Shown: one piece after another, positions 22,670 through 34,654 of the stretch
Layout of the letters: each line of letters begins with the position of its first letter
Position numbering within the stretch: position 1 is the stretch's first letter
Assembly (NCBI RefSeq): GCF_023856365.1
Contig: NW_026042458.1
Span: 186,001-250,000 of the forward strand
DNA: 64,000 nucleotides
Reading direction: 5' to 3'
DNA from: Brienomyrus brachyistius
Taxonomy: Eukaryota > Chordata > Actinopteri > Osteoglossiformes > Mormyridae
Notes under the pieces: generated by a model
Database searches by the model: none
What the model saw: only the letters and a program-made list of their open reading frames with translations
Told to the model about the DNA's origin: nothing
Made by a program: the position numbers and the translations under genes

Positions 22670-22880
22670 TTACATGAATATAAGGTAATATAAGGTAATA
22701 GAAGAGGTATTTAATGGTTTTCCGTCTGAGGAATTTGCAAAAAACTGCAGTGCATGATGGGTCGGATCTAAAGGCTGCCTAACGTCCTCATCTGTAGGAC
22801 GACTTACATCAAGACTAGGAAGGTGCATAATGTTCATGCCTGGTTGCGTTTGTTGGTCCAGAAAGTAATTCAATTTCGCC
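22670..22880 (-). other. Short open frame of unknown nature
   Basis: A 70-codon minus-strand frame (MAKLNYFLDQQTQPGMNI...) contains a plausible donor (GAT|GTAAGTCG) after its first 25 codons. It could be an exon of the chemerin-like gene upstream or a transposon piece; nothing in it is recognisable. Confidence 0.2.
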
Positions 22881-23365
22881 ATGTAGGTTACGTTCTTAAA
22901 AACTGCTTGGAATATAGCCCGATTATATGCTGTGGGCCTTTTAATTTCTTTGTTTACCAGGTAGGCTACCTTCTTTAAACTGCGTTTTGTTAGACTACAT
23001 ATTTAGGGAGGTCTTTATAAATTTATTGTAGTCTTTATAAATATGTACATAGTTTAGCCTAACCCAGCCACTTAAGGGAGCAAGCCAGCTCAACTAGGTG
23101 TCGGTCCCAAGCCCGGATTAATGGGGAGGGTTGGCGTCAAGAAATAAAGAGACTGTATCTTCACTGCATGACTGATGTCAAAATGTGTGAAATATGTGGT
23201 TGTATAAATAAATTCATTAAAGTAGGTTAATGATTCTGTGCTGTCTAAATTGTATAGAAAATTTCTACATATAGCCAAACAAATCTCCTCCTGTTTGAAA
23301 AGGCATAGAAAAAGCAATTTAGCCACTAAAACTTTACAGTTTTTGTGAGGGACAGTCGAATTCTC

Positions 23366-23700
23366 TCGTTAAGTTTTTTGTGATCCTGCACCTACACTTT
23401 GCCGGCCCCAGGAGGATGGGCTCCCCCTTTGAGTTTGGTCCCTCCCAAGGTTTCTTCCTTCTTGGGAGTTTTTCCATGCTATCGGCGCCTATGGCTTACT
23501 CACTGGGGGCTTTGGGTGGGCATGATATAAAGCAAAGCATTTTCCCTTCCAGTTTCCTCCTCTGGTCCACATTGCAGGACCATCAGCCATCAGAAACAGC
23601 CCAGACAGTCTCCTTCAGCTTCTTTAGTGTCCTTGGAAGCCAAGGCAGTTTTAGATCTGAGAGGAGGTTTATCAGAAGGACACATATTACGTCGTTTGTC
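23366..23700 (+). repeat. LINE-tail-like dispersed repeat
   Basis: GAGGATGGGCTCCCCCTTTG, AAGGTTTCTTCC, GGAGTTTTTCCATGC and CTCACTGGGGGC form a block that recurs diverged at 32400-32660. It is typical of a fish LINE 3' region as I recall it. Confidence 0.55.
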
Positions 23701-23762
23701 CTGAAATGTAACATGGGGAGGAAAAGTTAAGCGGTTTAGTCAGATTGGAGTCGTTTATTCAG

Positions 23763-24135
23763 CAGTGGCAGCGCCAGTGACTTAATGCTACAGGTGCTAT
23801 AGGGGAGTGAGATTATTTAGAGCGGGTGCTTTAGCTTTTCAGCTTATGTAGATGCTGTATAGAAGCACACAGCACGATAAGCTACAGCATGGATAAAATA
23901 TGATAAAATATGAAATTCTAACGTCTAGCTCACAGAGCCTCTATGTGTACTTTGAAGAAAAAATACACTACAAGTATGCTATAAAAACCGCAAAAATGTC
24001 TTACACAATATACAGATTTTACAGATAGTTAAAGAAAAAATGAAACCAATATTTTGGGGGTGCTGTGGGGGTACTATGGTCATTGGAGGAGGAGCTAGAG
24101 CCCCCCCCCCAAGCTTTTCCCTGGTGCTGCCACTG
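23763..24135. mobile_element. hAT-type non-autonomous element
   Basis: Inverted ends CAGTGGCAGCGCCAG and CTGGTGCTGCCACTG (14 of 15 match) are flanked by an 8-bp target duplication with one mismatch: TTATTCAG (23755-23762) and TTGTTCAG (24136-24143). Length 373 bp; no transposase. Lies just downstream of the last recognised chemerin-like exon. Confidence 0.85.
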
Positions 24136-24284
24136 TTGTTCAGATTAAAAGTAACCTTGTCATTAATAAACAGTACTCTGATCAAATTTTTGCATGTACA
24201 AACACAATCAAAGTTTAACCACATGTTTAGACACAATTCACACACCTGTTACATTTCCATAATGCTAAGACTCTCTACACTTAC

Positions 24285-25582
24285 TTCATCCACTTTCTTG
24301 TTTGGTACACAGTCAATTGATGGATGTGTAAGATTATTACCAGACCGTCTGCTGCAAACTCTACAGTTAATGAATGGCTGCAAAAACACACAGACACACA
24401 AAAACAGTATTTAAAGAGTGGTGGGCAATAAATACAGTGAGAGAAGGTGTAGTAAAGATATATCTAAAGATTTAAGGCAGAGCTGCTGGACTGCAGGGTT
24501 TAATGACACAGAACAATTTTAGAGGAAAGAGCTTCCAAAGCAGGGTCACCTTAAGGCTATATTATACAAAGCAAGTTCATCTAAAAGTATGAACAACAAA
24601 TCCCGTTTAACTGAACACTGCTCTGTATTAAAATACTGTCCTCCGATCAAGCTAAGTGGTCCTGTAGTTCACTATTTAAAGAGGTAAATTTAAAGGGTAA
24701 TTCACACTGCGCATCTACCCTGCTCTGACCAGATTTAATTGCCCTTTCACCACAAAACACCACACTGCCATTTAAGGCTGATTTCAACTGCCTGGTAATC
24801 CAGCCTTTAAGCCTGTAAACCTACTAAAATTTGAGAATAAGGTGATGGAACTGGCTGTTTGAGGCCACCTATCTATTTGTTACTTTATTGTTGGCTAACT
24901 TTCCTCCGCAGGGCATCAAAAAAGTTAACATGAACCTAAATTAATTTGCTAACTGATATGTCCAATGCTCACAGTCACAGTGACTCTTTACTTACCCTCT
25001 TGTCCATGAAAATACAGTCAGCCCGATGGTCTGTTGCAGTTGACTTTGGACATTTTGTTGCTCTCAAGAGAATCTCAATGTCAATGTATTCACTGCTGAT
25101 CTAAATCACATAAACACGTTATATACAAAATTGCCTACAACTGTTTTAAAGGCAATATAACAAACAATAATCACCCAAAAAATGGCAAACTGTCACAGAC
25201 TTGACTGCAGCAGATTCAGAGAGAAACTGTGAGAAGGTAAAATTGACCAGGGCTGAGATATACAACCATCACTTTCATTGTGAAGAGACATTAAGCATCA
25301 TATGCATTGAAATTAAAACATCAAAATCAATGTGATTCTCATTAGTTCAGCTTGCAGATGATGAAAGTTTCACACTTTTGTAAACACTTTCTCAGCAGTT
25401 ACCTTCGGACGGCCCTGGATGTTATAGAAATTCATGTGCTGACGGGTTCCTTGATGAGCATTTTCGACTGCGAGTTTAATGGCCGTCTTGTAGAGTGCAG
25501 GGAGACTGTGGTAATCTTGCTGGGCCTCTGTGGAGATAAGCAGAGCTCCATAAGCCAAAACCAGAACCAGCAGGCGGGTCAT
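24285..25582 (-). CDS. Chemerin (RARRES2)-like secreted cystatin-fold protein, 3 exons, incomplete
   Basis: Chemerin is a secreted chemoattractant/adipokine precursor with a cystatin-like fold, activated by C-terminal proteolysis. Exons: 25403-25582 (ATG at 25580-25582), 24996-25100, 24285-24377; all phase 0, with acceptors TTTAG/GCAG and donors GTAACT, GTAAGT, GTAAGT; 126 codons. Residues 1-21 are a signal peptide (MTRLLVLVLAYGALLISTEA). A cystatin-type helix follows (LYKTAIKLAVENAHQ), then exon 2 with RATKCPK and ADCIFM, and exon 3 with NCRVC and IDCVPNKK. The phase-0 exons and the K-C...C...C-x2-C...C order suit fish chemerin-like proteins. The last exon, which would hold the activation tail, was not found; the hAT element at 23763-24135 lies just beyond. 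Alternative: another secreted cystatin-superfamily member such as a cathelicidin-type prodomain. Confidence 0.6.
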
Positions 25583-25699
25583 CTTCCTCTCAGCTTTGAA
25601 GGGAGAAGCAGGACTGAGGACACTGATCTGTGGTCCCCTTATCCAGCACGTCCAGGGGCGTGTCCTTCACCCGAAACAAACAGACCTTTGAACAACATT

Positions 25700-26280
25700 G
25701 GAAAACTCTTCAGGATGAATCGAGGCAGGTGGTCAAGTGGGTTTATTGTTATTTCAGCAATATACACAGTACACAGTGAAAGGAAACATTGTTCCTCCTG
25801 GACCACGGTGCAAGACAAAGAAGAAAAACAGAAACAACACAAGATGACACAAGTGCGGGCAAGATAGAACTATACAGAGTGAAAGGAGCACAAACAGAGG
25901 GAGAAAGTGCAAGATAAACACAAGAGCAACAATACAATACTACAGGACAAGACAGCGCAGTCAAGAACACAGAGTGCAGCCAGAGCTAACCTGAATAGGG
26001 GCATCAAGGTTGCCAGGCAGGCAGAGAAACAGAAAATAGAGGTCTACTTCACATACAACAACCCACAGTGGGTGTGGCAGGGAATACAACACATTACAAA
26101 CTTCAAAGGCAACAACACCGTCACTGTTAACAGCAACGCCCTTTTAGCAAAGGAGCTAAACAGCTTCTTTGCTCGTCTGGAGGAACACAGAGCAGACATA
26201 GCCACACTGCCCCCTCCCCCAATCTCCAGCACTCACAGACTCCCTCTGCAGGAACACCACGCGAGAAGGCACATTGCATC
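25700..26280 (+). mobile_element. L2-like LINE fragment
   Basis: After a LINE-UTR-like stretch (GGTTTATTGTTATTTCAGC.., TTGTTCCTCCTGGACCACGG), an open frame reads RANLNRGIKVARQAEKQKIE, NNPQWVWQGIQHITNFKG and AKELNSFFARLEEHRA, the linker between endonuclease and reverse transcriptase of L2-clade LINEs. Ends by joining a different LINE at about 26286. Confidence 0.7.
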
Positions 26281-26285
26281 TCTAG

Positions 26286-26853
26286 GTGTGTGGAGTTTAA
26301 GACAAGGCAAGTGATGCTACGATAATATAATTCCTTGGTAAGACCCCACCTAGAATATTGTGTGCGGGTTTGGTTACCATACCTTAAGAAGGACATTGCT
26401 GCCTTGGAAAAGGTGCAACGTAGGGCAACGAGAATGATTCCTGGTCTTAGAGGAATGTCTAATGAGGAGAGGTTAGCTGAGCTGAATCTGTTTAGCCTCG
26501 AGCAAAGGAGACTAAGGGGGGACATAATCCAGGTGTTTAAGATTCTAACAGGTCTGGATGCTGTTCAGCCAAATGGCTATTTCAATGTTAGTTTAAATAC
26601 CAGAACTCGTGGCCATAAGTGGAAATTAGCTGGAGAACATTTTAAAACGAATTTGATGAAGCATTTCTGTACACAGCGTGTAGTTAGAGTATGGAATAGT
26701 CTTCCTGTTATTGTAACACAAGCTAAAACCCTGGGTTCTTTTAAATCAGAGCTAGATAAGATTTTTGAGCTATTAGCTAAGTTCTCCTCAAAGGAGCTTG
26801 ATGGGCCGAATGGCCTCCTCTCATTTGTAAATCTCTTTGGTTCTTATGAGTCA
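26286..26853 (+). mobile_element. CR1-like LINE ORF2 C-terminus and 3' end
   Basis: Reads RPHLEYCVRVWLPYLKKDIA, KVQRRATRMIPGLRGM, LFSLEQRRLRGDIIQVFKIL and RVVRVWNSLP, the C-terminal part of a CR1/jockey-type ORF2. The 3' end has GATGGGCCGAATGGCCTCCT and ends GGTTCTTATG, as in the minus-strand copy at 38185-39171. 5'-truncated. Confidence 0.8.
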
Positions 26854-26855
26854 GC

Positions 26856-26965
26856 TTACAGAGATGAGGTCCAGAAACTGATAGGTTGGAGTTCAGCAAA
26901 CAATTTGGCACTAAACAGCACAAAGACAAAGGAATCACTGACTTCAGGAAGGATGGAGGCGACAC
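26856..26965 (+). mobile_element. L2-like LINE RT fragment
   Basis: SAYRDEVQKLIGWSSANNLA followed by LNSTKTKE is the post-active-site part of an L2/Rex1-type reverse transcriptase. It looks like the same L2 copy as 25700-26280, interrupted by the CR1-like piece. Confidence 0.6.
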
Positions 26966-27339
26966 TGGCCTGCCTAGATGGATGGATGGATGTTTTTATT
27001 GACATTGTAAGTACAATGAGATTTAGTTTGGAACGCGCCAGCAGCTACACAGTATATTTACAATTATATAGATTGTGAGGCATAAAATAAGGTGTGAGTA
27101 ATATAACATAACGACATAATATAAGTAATCATTAATTAATCATTACAGATGGTATGAGGTGTGAACCGCTAGGCTGCTATGGCATGTTTGGTATCAAACC
27201 GATGGAAAATCACTCCAGTTTCCAAATCTGGTCAGTGGTTACCACGAAAGTGAATATATCAAAAGTTACACCAGCCTAACGAAAATCATCAATACAAGGG
27301 AAATCACTCTGGTCATAAATCTCAAAAGGACTGATACAG

Positions 27340-28190
27340 ACCCCCTTCCGAAAGCCCGCCAAATGGATGGTCAGCCATTGGTCCAGGAGTCGAATTCCTG
27401 GTCACTCCTATTCACGAACTTTACACTATAAAACCTGGCACCTCAGAACAAAGCCAGGAGAGGAGAAACAGAAGGGAGGAGAAAACAAAAGACCATCAGC
27501 ACGAAGAGAGGCAGAGAACATCAGCCCAAGAGAAGAGAAGCCCACAAGAAGCCCTCCTGAAGCCTATCAGTGAAGACCCAGCTGGACAGAGAACTGCAAC
27601 CAAGCCCAAGCTTCACCAGGAGAGGGAATCAGAGGGGCTCCACTCCAACAACCGCTGCAAACACCGCGCCTCCCTGAGTGCCATCACCCATCAGCTCATC
27701 AGCCTCCGCAACCAACTGCCAAGACCCCCCCCCCCCCACTCTGCAACCAAGTAAACAAACTTCCTTTCATTTATAACAACCTAAACTCCTATTCACCTGC
27801 TATATTACTTTAGGACAGTATTTCCACAAATTGCTTGCTTTGCAGAACAGTATTTTCCCTTTTAAGGTTACTCATTTTAAATCTGGTCATTGCATTTTCA
27901 TGATTACATTGTTTGTGTCCACTCCGTTATTTCGTGTTTATTGTTTGTTAGGTGTAATGTCTGTCTTATGTTAGTTATAGGAATAAATGCATGTCTTTTA
28001 CACAACTTCAGCCTCCGTTCATTGAGTGCTCACAAGAATCCCTGCCTGTGCGATCTACGCTCTGAAACCTCAAATTCGCCTGAAATATCGCGAGACTCTC
28101 TCTCATTGGCCGTGAGGGGAGCTTCGCTACCGATCGTTTACATTACCTGGTGACGCAGCTCGTTGGACAAGCCTTCTATTCTAACCCAGG
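27340..28190 (+). repeat. Unclassified dispersed repeat, possibly LTR-like
   Basis: A TATA-like ACACTATAAAACC at about 27425 is followed by a purine-rich stretch, a C-run near 27730 and GGAATAAATG at about 27980. The segment 27875-27980 (TCTGGTCATTGCAT, GTTAGGTGTAATGTCTGTC) recurs at 31036-31133, so at least part is a dispersed repeat. TATA, polyadenylation signal and length would fit a solo LTR, but I could not fix TG/CA ends or a target duplication. Confidence 0.35.
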
Positions 28191-29040
28191 TTATTACGTG
28201 ATACTGGTTATTAATGAGTTCCATTTAAGTCACACATTAACAGACTCACGGTGTTTCGCAATTGAGTTTGAGCCGACCATTCAGCATAAAAATTGGTTAA
28301 TAATCACAAGGCACAAGGTTTAAACTTATTCTGAGCACACAATTTAAACTTTTTATGACCGAACGTGCAGTGAAGAAGCGCTACTGTGAACTGGTTGCAA
28401 AAGTCGCACTCATGGCAATCTGAAGGCATTTAAGCGGGATCATATGGGCTTATTATAGTTATTTTTATTTCTATTATTAGTAGTTATATTATTTTGTTTT
28501 ATTTTCGGTGATTTCATTGTAGTTCTTTCGTATTAAACTGCAGTAAACTTTAACCCTATGTCTGACGAGATTCTCAGATGTAGCGCTTTGTTTCCAGGTT
28601 CAATTCGGACGAGTGTCTCCGTTTCTATATATCCTGGGAGAGATCTCTCTATTAGCGAACGGGAATACTTGTTATGAGGTTCTAACCTAAATTATGTTGC
28701 GCTTGGACATAAGACCGATAGCTTAGTTACCTATCAGGATCATACTCGTATGTGTGTGCCTGCTTTAGACAAAGCAAGTTTAACACAACTTTGCGCTGTG
28801 AGCCAAGTGTGTGTCATTTAGAAATTGGGAGTCTCCTGTGCTTGAGACCCACCGTGGTTAAGCACCATTTGCGACGAGATATAGTGCACTCACAATTTAA
28901 ATCTGTCGCCGTAACGCGTGCGCCGTCTCGCTTCAGTAATTGTTTTAAGGGGTTTTATACTGTGCAAGGCACAGAAGAAGGCCACAAGCAGCATGCGCAT
29001 GCATTAAATGTGTGTGTCACTCATCTAGCGTCGGCAACCG
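28190..29040. other. No gene recognised
   Basis: Unique-looking, moderately AT-rich sequence up to the 46-bp minisatellite. No exon-like frames with domains. Confidence 0.6.
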
Positions 29041-29059
29041 CCTAGCTATATCTTTGGTT

Positions 29060-30135
29060 ACCTCTAGTGGTCAGGCATAGAACTACCACTCCATTTCGAA
29101 ATTGCGCCTCTAGTGGCCAGGCATAGAACTACCACTCAATTTCGATATTGCGCCTCTAGTGGCCAGGCATAGAACTACCACTCCATTTTGATTTTGCGCC
29201 CCCGGTGGTCAGGCATAGAACTACCACTCCATTTCGATATTGCGCCCCCGGTGGTCAGGCATAGAACTACCACTCCAGTTCGAAATTGCGCCTCTAGTGG
29301 TCAGGCATATAACTACCACTCCATTTCGAAATCGCGCCTCTAGTGGTCAGGCATAGAACTACCACTCCATTTCGAAATTGGGCTTCTAGTGGTCAGGCAT
29401 AGAACTACCACTCAATTTTGAAATTGCGCTTCTAGTGGCAAGCCATAGAAGTACTACTCCATTTCGAAATCGCGCCTCTAGTGGTCAGGCATAGAACTAC
29501 CACTCCATTTCGATATTGCGCCCCCGGTGGTCAGGCATAGAACTACCACTCCATTTCGAAATTGCGCTTCTAGTGGTCAGGCATAGAACTACCACTCAAT
29601 TTTGAAATTGCGCTTCTAGTGACAAGCCATAGAACTACTACTCCATTTCGAAATCGCGCCTCTAGTGGTCAGGCATAGAACTACTATTCCATTTCGTAAT
29701 CGTGCCTCTAGTGGTCAGGCATAGAACTACCACTCCATTTCGAAATTGCGCTCCCGGTGGTCAGGCATAGAACTACCACTCCATTTCGATATTGCGCCCC
29801 CGGTGGTCAGGCATAGAAGTACCACTCCATTTCGATATTGCGCCCCCGGTGGTCAGGCATAGAACTACCACTCCAGTTCGAAATTGCGCCTCCAGTGGTC
29901 AGGCATAGAACTACCACTCCATTTCAAAATCGCGCCTCCATTGGTCAGGCATAGAACTACAACTCCATTTCGATATTGCGTCCCCGGTGGTCAGGCATAG
30001 AACTACCACTCCATTTCGAAATTGCGCTTCTAGTGGTCAGGCATAGAACTACCACTCAATTTTGAAATTGCGCTTCTAGTGGCAAGCCATAGCAGTGCCA
30101 CTCCATTGAAATTGCACCTCTAGTGGTCCGCCATA
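29060..30135. repeat. 46-bp minisatellite with an internal hairpin, about 23 copies
   Basis: The unit reads GCGCCTCTAGTGGTCAGGCA TAGAACTACCACTCCATTTC GAAATT. In each copy AGTGGT and ACCACT can pair around an 13-nt loop. Variants (CTCTAG versus CCCCCGG; GATATT versus GAAATT; AAGCCATAG) recur in blocks, so there is higher-order structure. Copies decay at both ends. No open frame. Confidence 0.95.
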
Positions 30136-30139
30136 GTAG

Positions 30140-30925
30140 GTTAACAACATCTGAGTTGGGTCTCTGGTGGTCAACTGCGGTGATACAACACGCATAATTG
30201 GACACACAGGTTCTTGCCTGAAAGCAGGAATCAACTTCACGGACTAAATCAGTTTGATCACAATACATTAACATCCAATTAGGTTATTGTTGCATAACTA
30301 ATTGATGTTTACAATTGAATAAGAAACACAATTCATTTGGTTTGATTCCCGTTTAACCTTTTTGATTTATTTTAGGTTTTATTTCACCTTATGCTTTCAT
30401 TCATTCCCTCTCCCCCAACAAGGGGACTTGCATAGAAGTTCAACCACTATTAACAACAGTAAACCAGTTACGTACACAATCCCATCAGGAAGTCGTTTGG
30501 ATGTGATCAGTTGAGCCCTTCGGGTGCTGGGTGCTTACCATTCGCTCTCTGTTGGTTGAGCTTGTCTGTGGCTCTGCTGTCACTGCTTGTGATCGTACAG
30601 TTTGTCAGAACCGAAGGGGAGTTCTCAGCAATTGGATGCCCAAAAGCGTGTCAGCCCGGCTACACCCACTGACTCATTACGGGCAAGGCTGACAGGTACC
30701 TCAGGCGGTCATTACAACTTTTGAGCAGGACTTCGTTTAGGGTGAGTTCTGAGAACGGCCCTAGCTTGGACTCTCACTAGGGTGGGTGATACCTGAAGGC
30801 AATTTTGCCAGCCGATAAGCTGAGCTCCACCTGGGTTGTCTCAGTTGTGCATACAGAATACGCCCTTCCAAGTTAACATTGCTGGGGATCGGGGGAGTGG
30901 AAGCCGGACTCAGGCTTGCTTGGCT
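30140..30925. other. No gene recognised
   Basis: Non-repetitive sequence between the minisatellite and a LINE scrap. No coding exon or RNA gene seen. Confidence 0.55.
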
Positions 30926-31035
30926 GGGAGAATGATTCCTGGTCTTAGAGGAATGTTTAATGAGGAGAGGTTAGCTGAGCTGAATCTGTTTAGCCTCGAG
31001 CAAAGGAGACTAAGGGGGGACATAATCCAGGTGTT
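30926..31035 (+). mobile_element. CR1-like LINE scrap
   Basis: Nearly the same as 26428-26540 (RMIPGLRGM, LFSLEQRRLRGDIIQV). It is cut at 31035 where a copy of the 27875-27980 repeat begins. Confidence 0.8.
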
Positions 31036-31290
31036 AAATCTGGTCATTGCATTACATTTTTTTTGTATCCACTCCTTTATTTCGTGTTTATTGTTTGTTA
31101 GGTGTAATGTCTGTCTTATGTTAGTTATATCCATCCATCCATTTTCCAAACTGCTTATCCTACTGGGTCGCGGGTGGTCCGGAACCTATCCCGGAATGTG
31201 GAATGGGCACGAGGCAGGGAACAATCCAGGATGGGGGGCAGCCCATCACAGGGCACACTCACACACAAATCGTGATTATATTATTGCACT
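31036..31290 (+). repeat. Repeat copy plus ATCC-rich LINE tail
   Basis: 31036-31133 repeats 27875-27980. From 31133 an ATCCATCCATCCATTTTCCA block with TGCTTATCCTACTGGGTCGC follows; the same block occurs at 43083-43350 and (inverted, twice) at 49584-49763. Confidence 0.7.
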
Positions 31291-31664
31291 ATACTATATA
31301 AATAAAAAGTAAACTTAATACCAGTTGTGGTAATAAAGTGCACAGAGAGTAAGAGAGAGTAGGGTTTCACATAAACGTATGTTCATTAGCATTTAGTATT
31401 CTGATGGCTTTGGGGTTAGAAGCTCTTATTAAATCTGGTTGTTCTGCAATGCATACTGCGGTAACGTTTACCAGAGGGCAGAAGTTCAAACATCTCATGT
31501 GCTGGGTGCGTGGGATCTTTTTTAAATATAATTATGCATATGTAGAACTAGGGATATGATCCTGTTAAGTATGATAGTTCTGTCTCATTATTGCAGGATC
31601 GACATCCATAGTAACTGTGGTGATCTATCCATTTGTGTGCATGTCTGTGTGTGTGTGTGCGAGC

Positions 31665-31928
31665 GGGTATACCTATCCTACCCCATAGCGTGATAAATAC
31701 CTGTTTTTTTTTTCCCTTATGGGGACCACGAAACTGAAAACCAGGAAAACTCTATTTTATAAAAATCTGTGACTGCTGTGGAAAAACTAAAAATGCAAAA
31801 CCTCTTTTATTTTGCTTGGTTACTTATGGTTATGGTTAGGGCAGGGTGGGGGTTAAGATTGTCATAGTTAGCGTTAGCATTTATCCAATAGAAGTCAATG
31901 AGCGGGCCCCATAAGGATAGGTATACCC
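31665..31928. mobile_element. MITE with TIR GGGTATACCTATCCT
   Basis: Left end GGGTATACCTATCCTACCCC, right end CCCCATAAGGATAGGTATAC CC. The inverted ends enclose 264 bp of non-coding sequence with a central GTTAGGGCAGGGTGGGGGTT stretch. Confidence 0.75.
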
Positions 31929-32015
31929 TATGTGTGTGCATGTGTGTGTTTGTCCCATATTGCCTGGGCTTCAGGATACCTCATAACCCGGAACTTCATC
32001 AGAAGTAGTTAGAAA

Positions 32016-32070
32016 ATGGATGAATGGATGGATGGATGGATGGATGGATGGATGGATGGATGGATGGATG
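32016..32070. repeat. (GGAT)n microsatellite
   Basis: About 12 GGAT units, directly after a short LINE-tail-like stretch. Confidence 0.95.
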
Positions 32071-32399
32071 GACAGATCAATAAAAGTACAGAACATCCAT
32101 TTTACAAAGAACCATCAACACTAAATGTATGCACTGGTCATGCTCCTGGAAATTAAACTTTTCTGAAAAGCAGCATGTTCATAAATTAGCTGCTGTTATA
32201 CCTTGGGGGAACAAATGCAGATGAAATTGTAAAACAAACTGCAGTGGCAAAACAGTTCTGGCTGCCTGTGCTGCCCTGCCTGCCCGCCCTCCTGCCCATT
32301 ACGTCCTGCCTGTGCCACCCTCCTGCCTGCCCTCCTGCCTGTTTACGTCTTTCCTGTGTGCCCTGCTGCCAGTTATTCTGTATTTACATCCGGACTTAA

Positions 32400-32660
32400 C
32401 TAATTGAACCATATAAACCATATAAATCAGGACTTTGTTAACCTGACTTCTGCCCTGTGGAGGATGGGCTCCCCCTTTCACTCTGGTTCCTCCAAAGGTT
32501 TCTTACTATGACTGAGTTTATCCTTGCCAATGTCGCTTTCTAATTTTTCAGGCTAGATCTTGCTCACTGGGACAATTGGGCAGGGACAAAGTAAAGTGCT
32601 TTGAGACAATGTAAGGCTATGAAAATGTACTATACAAAATAAAGTGAATTGACTTGAGTA
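32400..32660 (+). repeat. LINE-tail-like dispersed repeat
   Basis: GAGGATGGGCTCCCCCTTTC, AAGGTTTCTTACTATG and AAGTGCTTTGAGACAATGTA, ending ACAAAATAAAGTGAATTGAC. Diverged from the copy at 23366. Confidence 0.6.
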
Positions 32661-34500
32661 ATGTGGCACAAAGCAACCCTTCTTTGCCACAGGAAATGTC
32701 TGGTGCAATTTCTTTTTTAATTGTACATGTCAATTGCATAATACCCTAAACTAATTCATTATTATTTCTATTATTATCATCATCATCAGTATTTCATTAG
32801 TATTCCATGGTATTTAGATTTTTCAGGAATCAGTGTGTGTACTGTATACTTTTTAATTTATTTGCACTATGTGTAGTGTCTCTGCAGCTGTATATACTTG
32901 CTGCATTATGCACAAGAACTTCCCTCAGGCATCAGTATAGTTAATCAAATGTAATATTTCTTGCTTGTTTATTAAGTTGTTTTAGGTATTTTGTGTGTTC
33001 CACTTAATTTAGTGTAATTAGTCCTAGTTGACTCAGGTTTAGTTAGATTTTTCCTTCTGTTGTTCCTCTGCATCATGCTACTGTCATAAAATTTCAATGT
33101 CTTACCTAACTTAAGAGTTTTGTGCATTGTGTTTTGGAGAGAAAGAAATCATTACTTTTTTTCTTTAGATTCATCCACTGATTCTATCACCTATGACACA
33201 TTCCCCCTGAATATTTGTTTGTTTATTTATGTATTTGCTTGGGGGATGGAATTAACAAACAGAAATAACTGAATGAATCAGGGTAGTGAAAAACATTTAT
33301 AAACTTATCATTTTGGTATTGGTACGATCCTGTTCTGGTTAGTTAGCCGAGGGAGTAAATCATCCGGAGTTTCATCTCTCAATCTCCTCCTACACCCACT
33401 CAGCATCACAGTATGGACTCCCCAATGCAACTGATCTGCACGTATTTGTACTCTGGGAGGAAATTGAAGCCCCCATAGGAAAAACTCAAAGCCTACAGAC
33501 ATATGCACAAAACCAGGGGACATGCTCAGTTCTGCAGGCCTGGAAGTGTGAGAGAAGGCTATTTATTGAGTTTCCCCTCTGCCCCTGGTAAAGATGAAAC
33601 ATGCACAAGTCATTAAACACACATATACTTACATGAAAGTCTGACTGATACTGGAGCTTCCAGTGCCCGTAAACCAGGTACTGGGGTACTCCATTTCCTT
33701 CTTGATAATTAGCGCCATTGAAAAAAAAAACGGTGCCTTTCCTAATATTAACTGACTCTCAGACAAATGTACTGCTTGAAGACCCTGCCACTATTCGCAT
33801 TTTCCAGCAGGAGTCACAAATCTTCATTGCATTCAGTTTATTCTCAGATGAGCTCATGCATGTTTCTATGTGCATCTTTACACTTAAACAAATACAGCTA
33901 ACCTCTGTTGTTATATTCCATATATATTTGTCGTGACTGGCCTTTTTTCTCAAATGATGGATTTCTGAAACTAAAACTGACAGTATTCTAAAATATTTAT
34001 ATTGCCACATCATCGACACATGTTCTAATATGACATAGCATTCCCCTGGACCATAGTGCGACTTAGAGACAAGATATAACATGCCCTTCACGGTAAAACA
34101 CTAGATAGGTGCAACACTTAATGTCAACGTTGTCAATGTCAATGTTGACTTAATGTCAACGTTAAATTCATGGATTCGCAAATTAAGTAACACGGTTACA
34201 GTACAAAAACGAGCAGAGCTGTGTATGGCATGACTATCTCGCGGCGGCGACAAAATATGCTTATCCTTCTAATTATTCAGAAGAAAATATATTTGCAAGC
34301 ACAGCCGTTCACGGCTTCCGTACAAAAAGCTGTCACTACGCTACAGGAAGAATACACGACCAATATAGGATTTACACAAGTCTGCTTCTTTTGTTTTATT
34401 TAGTAACAACTTTCACAAAAATTGACAGCAATACTGCTAAAAGTGCAGATCTGTTGCCAAATTAAATAAACAAAGAAATTAATCATAAAAATATTCAAAG
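32660..34500. other. No gene recognised
   Basis: AT-rich sequence. A small direct repeat of TTAATGTCAACGTT occurs at about 34116-34165. No domain-bearing frame on either strand. Confidence 0.55.
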
Positions 34501-34510
34501 TATATACAGC

Positions 34511-34654
34511 CAGGGGCGCCACTAGCAATTTTGGGCCCTATGACAAAATATGAGGTTGGGCCCCCCTACCACACCCATTCAGATCTCTGGGGGCCCCTAA
34601 AGGGCGTGGGCCCTTAGAATTGTCCCAACTTTCCCCCCCTTAGCGGCGCCCCTG
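34511..34654. mobile_element. hAT MITE, 144 bp, perfect 8-bp target duplication
   Basis: Ends CAGGGGCGCCACTAGCAA and TTAGCGGCGCCCCTG. The 8-bp TATACAGC at 34503-34510 is repeated exactly at 34655-34662. The body has GGGCCC-rich blocks. The TIR and 8-bp duplication are diagnostic of the hAT superfamily. Confidence 0.95.
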
